From: RGIG7332 sp045580305
GTDB taxonomy: Bacteria > Bacillota > Clostridia > Oscillospirales > JAAYXM01
Reading direction: 5' to 3'
Assembly: GCA_045580305.1 (NCBI GenBank)
Contig: JAZNNQ010000033.1
Coordinates: 1-64,000, forward strand
Length of the DNA stretch: 64,000 nt
Notes under the pieces: generated by a model
What the model was told of the DNA's origin: nothing
The model's database searches: none
The model's input: the letters and a program-made list of their open reading frames with translations, nothing else
Program-made: the position numbers and the translations under genes
Shown: positions 57,819 to 64,000 of the stretch, in pieces
Position numbering within the stretch: the stretch's first letter is position 1
How the letters are laid out: every line of letters starts with the position of its first letter

Positions 57819-57849
57819 TTTTATTTCTCCTCTCGTGTGTTTGTAGATA

Positions 57850-58371
57850 CTACTTACCTGCCGGCTTGGGAGCAAGGAACATAATCATTTGTCTACCCTC
57901 AAGCTTTGCCGGTTTTTCAACGATACCAAACTCTGCACAGTTTTCCGCAAAACGCGCCTGAAGCACATTTCCGATTTCAGTGTGTGCAAGCTCGCGACCT
58001 TTGAAACGAACGGTAACTTTGACCTTGTCGCCGGATTTAAGGAATTTGATAGCGTTGTTTACCTTAACATTAAAGTCATGTGTATCAATGCTGGGGGTCA
58101 TACGAACCTCTTTGATATCAACGACCTTGCGTTTCTTGCGCTCCTCTTTTTCCCTTTTCTCCTCGTCGAACTTGAACTTACCGTAGTCCATAATTCGGCA
58201 TACAGGCGGTACGGCCTTAGGGGCGATTTTTACTAAATCCAGACCTGCCTCTTCTGCTTTTGCAAGAGCCTCTGCTGCTGACATAACGCCCAGCTGCTCT
58301 CCATCTGTACTTATAAGGCGAACTTCATTGTCACGGATTTCCTCGTTAATCTGATGTTCCAAACGGCTGAT
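57850..58371 (-). CDS. infC: Translation initiation factor IF-3 with AUC start
   Basis: 173 residues starting I(M)SRLEHQINEEIRDNEVRLI, followed by GKFKFDEEKREKEERKKRK linker and SGDKVKVTVRFKGRELAHTEIG. No ATG, GTG or TTG fits: the only GTG (58413) would read through the ribosome site as protein, and TTG (58362) is 17 bases from it. ATC at 58371-58369 is nine bases after GGAGG. IF-3 genes often use AUU, AUC or AUA to sense IF-3 levels. Confidence 0.93.
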   Translation of the reverse strand: MSRLEHQINEEIRDNEVRLISTDGEQLGVMSAAEALAKAEEAGLDLVKIAPKAVPPVCRIMDYGKFKFDEEKREKEERKKRKVVDIKEVRMTPSIDTHDFNVKVNNAIKFLKSGDKVKVTVRFKGRELAHTEIGNVLQARFAENCAEFGIVEKPAKLEGRQMIMFLAPKPAGK

Positions 58372-58387
58372 AAATAAGCACCTCCAT

Positions 58388-58423
58388 TGTAAAACAAAAA
58401 GCACGGATGACACACATCACCCG
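58388..58423 (-). promoter_or_regulatory. Attenuator in the infC leader (L20-leader type)
   Basis: Minus strand CGGGTGA (58423-58417) pairs with TCATCCG (58410-58404), one G-T pair, followed by TGCTTTTTGTTTT. Upstream, further pairing segments (ACCCC/GGGT near 58440-58455) could form antiterminator or L20-binding structures. Confidence 0.75.
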
Positions 58424-58529
58424 CACACAAAATCACCCTTGTAAAAAGGGGTTACGATTTTAACCTTTTTGCCTTAGGCGTAAGGTGAGGGGCAGGTATG
58501 CGTCCCTACTTTGTTTTTTCTTCCTAAAG

Positions 58530-58558
58530 ATTATAGCATCACTATTCCCTTTCGTCAA
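58530..58558 (-). promoter_or_regulatory. Promoter of infC-rpmI-rplT
   Basis: Minus strand TTGACG (58558-58553), 17 bases, TATAAT (58535-58530). A leader of about 150 bases follows. Confidence 0.9.
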
Positions 58559-58606
58559 TACCTTTTTAAAACTTTTTTATTTTTTTATTTTTTGTGTTGA
58601 TTTATT

Positions 58607-58636
58607 TTGAATAGCAAGGTATGCTTAAGGTATAAT
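58607..58636 (+). promoter_or_regulatory. Promoter of the DUF1292 gene
   Basis: TTGAAT (58607-58612), 18 bases, TATAAT (58631-58636), 21 bases before the ATG at 58658. Confidence 0.75.
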
Positions 58637-58657
58637 AAATTAAGTGAGGTGACACAA

Positions 58658-58924
58658 ATGAACGAAGAGTACGGCGCAAACATCGTGTCTTTAACCGACG
58701 AAGAAGGTGTTGAGCACGAGTTCGAGCATCTCGATACTCTTGAGCTTAACGGCAATCTTTATCTCGCATTCGTTGAGGCAGGTATCCCCGAGGATACCGA
58801 GGTTGAGCTTATCATTCTCCGTGCCGATGTTGACGAAAACGGCGAGGAAATTCTCTCCTCCATTGATGATGAAGATGAACTTCAGGCGGTATACGAGGCA
58901 TTCCTTGAGGATGAAGAGGAATAA
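58658..58924 (+). CDS. DUF1292 protein
   Basis: 88 residues, very acidic: NIVSLTDEEGVEHEFEHLDTLELNGNLYLAFVEA, ending AVYEAFLEDEEE. ATG 58658 follows GAGGTG. The family is frequent in Firmicutes, often beside yqgF/yrzB; function unknown. Confidence 0.93.
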   Translation: MNEEYGANIVSLTDEEGVEHEFEHLDTLELNGNLYLAFVEAGIPEDTEVELIILRADVDENGEEILSSIDDEDELQAVYEAFLEDEEE

Positions 58925-59205
58925 GGGACAGGCAGAGTCTTGAACTTTCCCTTCTTCATATGCTAAACTGTTTGCAAGGTTAAATTTTCCTGCCGGGTGC
59001 GTGATGTATCCTTTTAAACCCACATTTACGAAACGGGATTCCGGCACTTCTGTCACCGTTTGCAGGCCTCCCGATGTGCATTTCGCGCGTCGGATGTTGG
59101 AAGCAGTAAAGTGAGAGAGAGGAAACCCACCTGCTTATATGGTGCAGGTTGTTAAACGGGTACACACGGCCACGGCGGGACTCTATACCCTGCATTACGA
59201 AAGAG
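58925..59205 (+). ncRNA. ssrS: Probable 6S RNA
   Basis: About 280 bases without coding capacity but with a strong structured composition. AGAGTC (58935-58940) can pair with GACTCT (59177-59184 region) to close a long hairpin, and inner helices such as CCTGC/GCAGG are visible. The next gene is tcdA, as in Bacillus where bsrA (6S-1) lies beside yrvM (tcdA). It is not RNase P or tmRNA, whose conserved cores are absent. 6S RNA traps the housekeeping RNA polymerase. Confidence 0.6.
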
Positions 59206-59215
59206 ATGAATTTTA

Positions 59216-59926
59216 ATGGACACTATATTCCTGCGCGAAAAAATGCTTTTAGGCGATGAGGCCTTAACTAAAATTCATAATGCCCATGTAATTGTTTTTG
59301 GCTTGGGCGGTGTAGGCAGTTGGGCCGCTGAGGTTCTTGTGCGCTCCGGCGTTGGTGAGATAACTCTGGTCGACCACGACAGAGTCAGCGAAAGCAACAT
59401 TAACCGACAACTTTGCGCTCTTCATAGCACTGTTGGTATGTACAAGGCAGAGGCACTCTCTTTCCGTCTGCACGATATCAACCCCAATTGCAAAATACAC
59501 ACGCGAAATGAACGCTACACGCGTGAAATGCGCGAGGAATTTTTCAATATTAAGTACGATTACATAATAGACGCCATTGACATTGTCACCTGCAAGCTGG
59601 ATTTGATCGAAACCGCAATAAATCGAGATGTTCCGATAATCTCCGCTATGGGTACGGGTGATAAATTGGATGCCACACAGCTTACGGTATGTGACATTTC
59701 AAAGACTTATAATTGCCCCTTGGCAAAGGTTATGCGCAAGGAGCTTCGTGCGCGCGGAATAAATCATCACAAGGTGGTATTTTCTCCCGAAGACAAAACG
59801 CTTTCCGAGCAGATCGATACTCCGCCCGAAGGTCGCCGCCATGTTCCCGGCAGTGTTGTCTGGGTGCCTGCGACCTGCGGTATAATTATGGCAAGCGAAG
59901 TAATAATGGATATAACAAAAAGCTGA
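59216..59926 (+). CDS. tcdA: tRNA threonylcarbamoyladenosine dehydratase
   Basis: 236 residues. ThiF/E1-like fold: VFGLGGVGSWAAEVLVRSGVGEITLVDHDRVSESNINRQL, YIIDAIDIVTCKLDLIETA, PIISAMGTGDKLDATQL, with C-terminal GSVVWVPATCGIIMASEV. ATP-dependent closure of t6A37 to the cyclic ct6A. Confidence 0.96.
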   Translation: MDTIFLREKMLLGDEALTKIHNAHVIVFGLGGVGSWAAEVLVRSGVGEITLVDHDRVSESNINRQLCALHSTVGMYKAEALSFRLHDINPNCKIHTRNERYTREMREEFFNIKYDYIIDAIDIVTCKLDLIETAINRDVPIISAMGTGDKLDATQLTVCDISKTYNCPLAKVMRKELRARGINHHKVVFSPEDKTLSEQIDTPPEGRRHVPGSVVWVPATCGIIMASEVIMDITKS

Positions 59927-59950
59927 GAAGTTTAAACTTCTCAGCTTTTT
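59917..59950. terminator. Bidirectional terminator of tcdA and the lipoprotein gene
   Basis: A 34-base perfect palindrome AAAAGCTGAGAAGTTT/AAACTTCTCAGCTTTT with T runs in both directions. The tcdA stop is inside. Confidence 0.92.
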
Positions 59951-59952
59951 TA

Positions 59953-60627
59953 TTATTTTGCTTCTGCATCGGTTTGAGTTATTTTCTTATAGGTAATAGG
60001 ATATATATTTGTCATAATGTCCACAGCTTCTTCATCCATACCCTCGAGACCTGTTATTTCAAGTGTATCACCATTTAAAACATAGGTTTCAAACTTATTT
60101 TCATCAAAGCTGTCCTGATTTTCAGCGGTGTAAAGTTTTCCATCCTTTGCCTTGTACACACCGCTCTGCGCGCTTTCTGCGATAATTTTCTTGAAGTCCT
60201 CAGCATTGAACTGCTTTTTAATTTCAGCTTCAATTGTTGTGCCTTCAGCGATACCGAGAATAGTGTTGATGTCAATATCCTTCTTCATCTGCGCCTTGAG
60301 CGCTTCAGCATAACTTACAAATCCTGCTGCTACCTGAGTTGCCATACTGTCCATCATTGCAGCAAAGGATTCTTCGGTAATTTCAGATACATAGGTGCCG
60401 TCTTCATTAAAGGTTGTTCTTATAACCACAGGCGTGTCGGTTATATTGATATATTGCTCAAGATCCGGGTTAACCTCGGTTAAAGAAGCCTTTATTCCCG
60501 CGCCGATGGTTTCACTCTTGTCAACAGTAGCCTCCCAGGTTCCGGTCAGATTGTCACCGCCGCCACATCCTGCGAGCAGAGACACCAGCATAACCGCACA
60601 AAGCAAAACAGAAATTCTTTTCTTCAT
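59953..60627 (-). CDS. Lipoprotein of unknown function
   Basis: 224 residues. Signal sequence with lipobox LLAGC (Cys 21), then a folded part (TGTWEATVDKSETIGAG, VVIRTTFNEDGTYVSEIT) typical of Firmicutes lipoproteins with a lipocalin-like test of GTW start. Ends acidic. Function unknown. Confidence 0.9.
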   Translation of the reverse strand: MKKRISVLLCAVMLVSLLAGCGGGDNLTGTWEATVDKSETIGAGIKASLTEVNPDLEQYINITDTPVVIRTTFNEDGTYVSEITEESFAAMMDSMATQVAAGFVSYAEALKAQMKKDIDINTILGIAEGTTIEAEIKKQFNAEDFKKIIAESAQSGVYKAKDGKLYTAENQDSFDENKFETYVLNGDTLEITGLEGMDEEAVDIMTNIYPITYKKITQTDAEAK

Positions 60628-60643
60628 AATTTATACCCTCCGT

Positions 60644-61525
60644 TTATTTATTTACCCCAGTGGGAATCTCATCATATATCGTCTTAATCTTAAAGCCTTC
60701 GCCAAGAACTTCACGCGCATCATTTATTATGATGAATGCACTGTTATCTATGCTTTTAATAAGTTTCACGATAACCGGCAATTCCTTTGGACTAACGACA
60801 CAATAGAGCATTTTACCCTCGTTGCCGGTGTACATACCGGTACAATCCATACCGGTAACACCGCGTTCTAACACTTCCATTATTTTGGTGGCAATTTCTT
60901 CATATTTTGCGGATACCACCTGAACGCCCTTTGCAGCGTCACCAATTGCAACAATCGCATCGGTAACTATGGATGAAATATAAAGGGCTATTGCAGAATA
61001 TACGGTAATGGTAAAATCGTGGAAAACCACACCGGAGAGTGCGATGATAAGAGTGTCGATTATCAAAATTATTGTAGCGACACTGATATGGGGTAAAAAC
61101 CTTTTTATCATAAGTGCTGCAAAATCGCTGCCACCTGTGGATGCGCCAAATCTTACCGCAAGGCCTACACCCACACCCATAAGGATACCACCAACAATAG
61201 TGGCGATTATAATATCGTCGGTATACTGTGGCAAATAGGATGTAAGCTCAAGAAATAAGGACAGCGAAAGGATACCCGAAATGGTTTTAACCACCGCATA
61301 CTTTCCCAAAAACTTATAACCTAAAACAAACAAAATAGCATTGCATATCAAGTTTGTAATTGACATTTTTACGCTGAATAAATGTAATAGTATGGTTGCA
61401 ATTGTTCCCACACCGCCGCCGGAGGTCTTGTTCGGTGCCAGGAACATATTTATACTGATTGCCAGAATAAGTGAGCCTAATGCTATAAAAAAGTGCTCGC
61501 CGACAATGGATTTTATCTTTTTCAC
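60644..61525 (-). CDS. YitT family membrane protein
   Basis: 293 residues. Five to six membrane helices in the first 190, with FLAPNKTSGGGVGTIATIL and VRFGASTGGSDFAALMI, then a cytoplasmic DUF2179 domain (GVQVVSAKYEEIATKIMEVLERGVTGMD, LYCVVSPKELPVIVKLIKSID). GTG 61525 is chosen as start since GAGGTG lies seven bases before. Possible transporter; substrate unknown. Confidence 0.93.
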   Translation of the reverse strand: MKKIKSIVGEHFFIALGSLILAISINMFLAPNKTSGGGVGTIATILLHLFSVKMSITNLICNAILFVLGYKFLGKYAVVKTISGILSLSLFLELTSYLPQYTDDIIIATIVGGILMGVGVGLAVRFGASTGGSDFAALMIKRFLPHISVATIILIIDTLIIALSGVVFHDFTITVYSAIALYISSIVTDAIVAIGDAAKGVQVVSAKYEEIATKIMEVLERGVTGMDCTGMYTGNEGKMLYCVVSPKELPVIVKLIKSIDNSAFIIINDAREVLGEGFKIKTIYDEIPTGVNK

Positions 61526-61547
61526 AATTATCACCTCATATTTAAAC

Positions 61548-61576
61548 ATTATAGCACAAGGCTAAATTGCCAACAA
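61548..61576 (-). promoter_or_regulatory. Promoter of the yitT-like gene
   Basis: Minus strand TTGTTG (61576-61571), 17 bases, TATAAT (61553-61548). Confidence 0.7.
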
Positions 61577-61585
61577 CCCCCATTT

Positions 61586-62503
61586 TTATAAAATACCAAA
61601 AATAAGAAGTGATGTCACAATGCAAATTATGCTTATGGGAATGGACAGTGAATAGATGCAAGCGCAGACCGCAGGGTCAGCATTCATTCGTTCTGCCAGC
61701 ACAGTGGATGTAGTTGAAACCGGTGCAAAGGTGCAAATGATAAGCGCCTGTTTAATTTCATTTGAAAACGGCAGCAATAAATAGAGAGTTACAACAGCAA
61801 CTACAGCCATAACAAGCCTTACAACAGTAATGCTTATTACCTCTTTCAGAATACTCTTCTCAATTTTTATATCAAACATCATACCTATCATAAACATGGC
61901 AAGAAAGGCATTTGCAGCTGCTATTGGTGAAATAAAGTCGAGCACCTTTCCGGGTATGGCAATTCCGGAAATAGAGATACAAAACATAACAACATAGCTT
62001 ATAAAAGGCGCACTGCTTAAAAGGCGCTTTACAATCAGCTTTATTGCCCCACCCTTTCTTTCATTCAGCATAGCATCGGTTATGGCATAGGAGCCACCGC
62101 AACACATAACCGCATTGCCCGCATCAAAAAGGCAGGTCGTGATTACCGCCGCAGGAGAAAAGAAACTCTGCGCAAATGGCATCGCAAAGGTGCCGATACT
62201 GTACCCCGGCACAAGATTTTGCCATAAAACCCGCTTCTCTTTCGACTTTTTACAGCTTAGTGCAATCGAAAGCAGCAATATGGCGACATTAAGTGCAAAT
62301 CCTATTACCACCGCCAATATGAGGGATATATCCAGCTTATGAGATGCGAAGCTGGTTATTACCGCTGCCGGTAGCGTGACATATATTACCGCATTTGTGA
62401 CCACCTTATAGTCGCGCTCTTTAAATAAGCCCGCTTTTTTCATCACATATGCCAAAATTATAATGAAAACAAACGAACATGACTTTAAAAGAATATCAAT
62501 CAT
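61586..62503 (-). CDS. AEC family transporter
   Basis: 305 residues with about ten membrane helices (MLKSCSF... YVTLPAAVITSFAS, AMFMIGMMFDIKIEKSILKEV, ALIICTFAPVSTTSTVLAERM). Auxin-efflux-carrier type family, in bacteria often organic acid or malate transport. Substrate not predictable. Confidence 0.9.
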   Translation of the reverse strand: MIDILLKSCSFVFIIILAYVMKKAGLFKERDYKVVTNAVIYVTLPAAVITSFASHKLDISLILAVVIGFALNVAILLLSIALSCKKSKEKRVLWQNLVPGYSIGTFAMPFAQSFFSPAAVITTCLFDAGNAVMCCGGSYAITDAMLNERKGGAIKLIVKRLLSSAPFISYVVMFCISISGIAIPGKVLDFISPIAAANAFLAMFMIGMMFDIKIEKSILKEVISITVVRLVMAVVAVVTLYLLLPFSNEIKQALIICTFAPVSTTSTVLAERMNADPAVCACIYSLSIPISIICIVTSLLIFGIL

Positions 62504-62512
62504 ATCCTACCC

Positions 62513-63145
62513 CTAATTTTTACTCTCCAAATATTTGCGAATTTGCTCCATACGATTGTCTAAATTCGCCGCCTTTTCCGCACACTCCCGAAGTTCGTTC
62601 GCGATTTCTTCGGTGTGCTCGATATCTTTTTTGTATCTTATCTTATGTTCAAGGCTAGCCCACCAGTCCTGAGATATGGTGCGGAACTGAACCTCCACCT
62701 TCATAGGACGCTTTTCATCGTGTAAGAAGATCGGTATTTCAATAATAAGATGCAAGCTTCGGTATCCGTTATCCTTGGGATTTTCTATATAATCCTTTCG
62801 ACTTATGAGTTTTATATCGTCCTGCTTCAAAAAAGCTTCGGACATTGTGTAAATGTCCGACGGAAAGCCACAAATAACGCGAACCCCTGCTATATCATTT
62901 AAATGGTTTTCTATATTTTCAACTGTCGGGATTATTTCGCGCCTCCGCATCTTGTCCAAAATGCTTTCAGGAGATTTAAGTCGGCTTTTAATTGCTTCTA
63001 TGGGATTTCGGTCGTATTGAAGCGATAACTCTTCACTTAGCACCTTAAACTTTGTCTCGACCTCCATCATTGCACACTTATAATATGCCATAAGCTCCTT
63101 ATATGGCATTGTATGTGTTTCTATAAGTTCTTTTATTTTATCCAT
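62513..63145 (-). CDS. Small alarmone synthetase (RelQ/YjbM-like)
   Basis: 210 residues with one synthetase domain: IESHLNDIAGVRVICGFPSDIYTM-type text, ISRKDYIENPKDNGYRSLHLIIEIP, VEVQFRTISQDWWASLEHKIRYKK. No hydrolase or TGS domain. Makes (p)ppGpp from GTP/GDP and ATP. The length agrees with RelQ. Confidence 0.93.
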   Translation of the reverse strand: MDKIKELIETHTMPYKELMAYYKCAMMEVETKFKVLSEELSLQYDRNPIEAIKSRLKSPESILDKMRRREIIPTVENIENHLNDIAGVRVICGFPSDIYTMSEAFLKQDDIKLISRKDYIENPKDNGYRSLHLIIEIPIFLHDEKRPMKVEVQFRTISQDWWASLEHKIRYKKDIEHTEEIANELRECAEKAANLDNRMEQIRKYLESKN

Positions 63146-63147
63146 TA

Positions 63148-64000
63148 CTATTCTCCTTGAATTGTGGACAGCGTACCCATCTTTGCAGAATACGATCTTA
63201 CATTCGTTATTGTCTCGCCGTCGATCTGCAGTGCGCTGGGGTTACTGAACTCCACAGAAATGCTCTTTCCTGTAAATATCTTAACTTTCCTTTTGTACTT
63301 AATGTGCTTCCCCGGGAAAATCGTGGGAAATCTCCACAGCGCATAAAGCTTTCCTGCATCGTGGAACACCATAGTAGAAAGTAGTCCTTTCCCTCTGTCC
63401 TGATCCGGTGTTACCTTCATTCCCCCACCAAAAAATCTGCCGATCATAGTCGGGGCAAGCCAGAGCTTTTTATATTCAAACCGCTCTCCGTCGATAGTAA
63501 CAACCGCATCTGCCGGCTTATATCCGCTTATAAATCCCTTAAGAGCGATCAAAAGATAATTCACTTTTTTATTCTTGCGGCGTCTTTCATTGCCCACCAT
63601 ACAGCAGTAGCCGTCTATACCATAGCCGACGCCGTTCACAAAACGATATGTATCGGTCCCGTTTACGGTAACCGTCGGGAGATTCTTAATATATTGGGTA
63701 ATGGGAAACGGGCGTTCACTCTTGTCCATACCTATATCACGGGCAAAATCATTACCCGATCCGAGGGGATAAAAATATACTTCGTTTTCGATTGTATCCA
63801 TTCTGTTGACAAAACGGTTAAGAGTTCCGTCACCGCCGCAGATTACGATATAATCTTCAGCTGCCATTGATGGCAACACTTCGTCGTAAGTCTCCTCTTT
63901 TGTTATATCATAAAGCTCTATTTCATCTGTTAAAATATTGTAAAGGTTATTGATTTTTTCATCATTTTTGCCTTTTCCCGCAAGCGGGTTATAGAGTACA
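63148..64000 (-). CDS. Diacylglycerol/lipid kinase, 5' end outside window
   Basis: The frame is open from 64000 down to the stop at 63148. The text at the edge (LYNPLAGKGKNDEKIN) is the usual N-terminal nucleotide-binding start of DagK-type kinases, so only a few residues are missing. ICGGDGTLNRFVNRM and PLGSGNDFARDIG are the catalytic-domain motifs. Phosphorylates diacylglycerol or a related lipid. Confidence 0.92.
   Translation of the reverse strand, partial: VLYNPLAGKGKNDEKINNLYNILTDEIELYDITKEETYDEVLPSMAAEDYIVICGGDGTLNRFVNRMDTIENEVYFYPLGSGNDFARDIGMDKSERPFPITQYIKNLPTVTVNGTDTYRFVNGVGYGIDGYCCMVGNERRRKNKKVNYLLIALKGFISGYKPADAVVTIDGERFEYKKLWLAPTMIGRFFGGGMKVTPDQDRGKGLLSTMVFHDAGKLYALWRFPTIFPGKHIKYKRKVKIFTGKSISVEFSNPSALQIDGETITNVRSYSAKMGTLSTIQGE

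Noticed and set aside
58925..59205. RNase P RNA or tmRNA
   Set aside because: The conserved GAGGAAAGTC-type core of RNase P and the tag frame of tmRNA are absent.

Overview
The window is a stretch of a low- to mid-GC Firmicutes chromosome, most likely an uncultured gut Clostridia. This rests on the block murB-rapZ-yvcK-whiA-dnaE-pfkA, the sporulation gene gerW/ytfJ, a dacF-type carboxypeptidase, scpAB next to an M50 protease, infC-rpmI-rplT with a leader, and a probable 6S RNA beside tcdA. The species cannot be named from sequence alone.

A complete-looking prophage occupies about 653-42099. It sits in the 3' end of tRNA-Thr(GGT). A 47-base perfect direct repeat (653-699 and 42053-42099) marks the ends; the right copy lies in the intact tRNA and the left copy is the displaced 3' half. 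Left of it are the original tRNA terminator, a damaged four-helix-bundle gene and the start of a small unknown gene.

Prophage layout, right to left (most genes on the minus strand): integrase, an unknown lysogeny gene and a CI/LexA-like repressor (plus strand, 39497-41918); a divergent control region with three operators; an early operon (39337 down to about 24800) with a Cro-like protein, a membrane-anchored lytic transglycosylase, a YqaJ/RecT/SSB recombination set, a replisome organizer with an internal repeat region that may be the origin, PcfK/PcfJ-like proteins, a run of tiny coupled zinc-ribbon and unknown genes, a methylase-like protein, RusA, an ArpU-like late regulator and an RlmN/Cfr-like radical SAM enzyme; a small self-contained operon of tiny proteins ending in an HTH regulator (23878-24767); then the late genes (23677 down to 877). 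The head set is lambda-type (Nu1, A, W, B, C with nested scaffold, D, E, FI/FII/U-like). The tail is P2-type and contractile (sheath, tube, E/E', tape measure, X, D, U, W, J, I, fiber). Lysis genes (holin and amidase with an SLH domain) come last. Genes overlap heavily, commonly as ATGA, TGATG or TAATG.

From 42200 to 64000 the chromosome carries housekeeping genes: glycolysis (pfkA), replication (dnaE), cell wall and metabolic regulation (whiA, yvcK, rapZ, murB), tRNA modification (mtaB, tcdA), an HPr-like protein without the phosphorylated histidine, cell-wall carboxypeptidase, sporulation, chromosome condensation (scpAB), translation (infC with an apparent AUC start, rpmI, rplT, an S1-domain protein), 6S RNA, a lipoprotein, YitT and AEC membrane proteins, a small alarmone synthetase and a diacylglycerol kinase cut by the window end.

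The least explained parts are the 23878-24767 small-protein operon with duplicated palindromic operators, the repeated gene-junction sequence across 25330-29977, the terminator-bounded radical SAM cassette, and a host-recognition gene module placed among the head genes.
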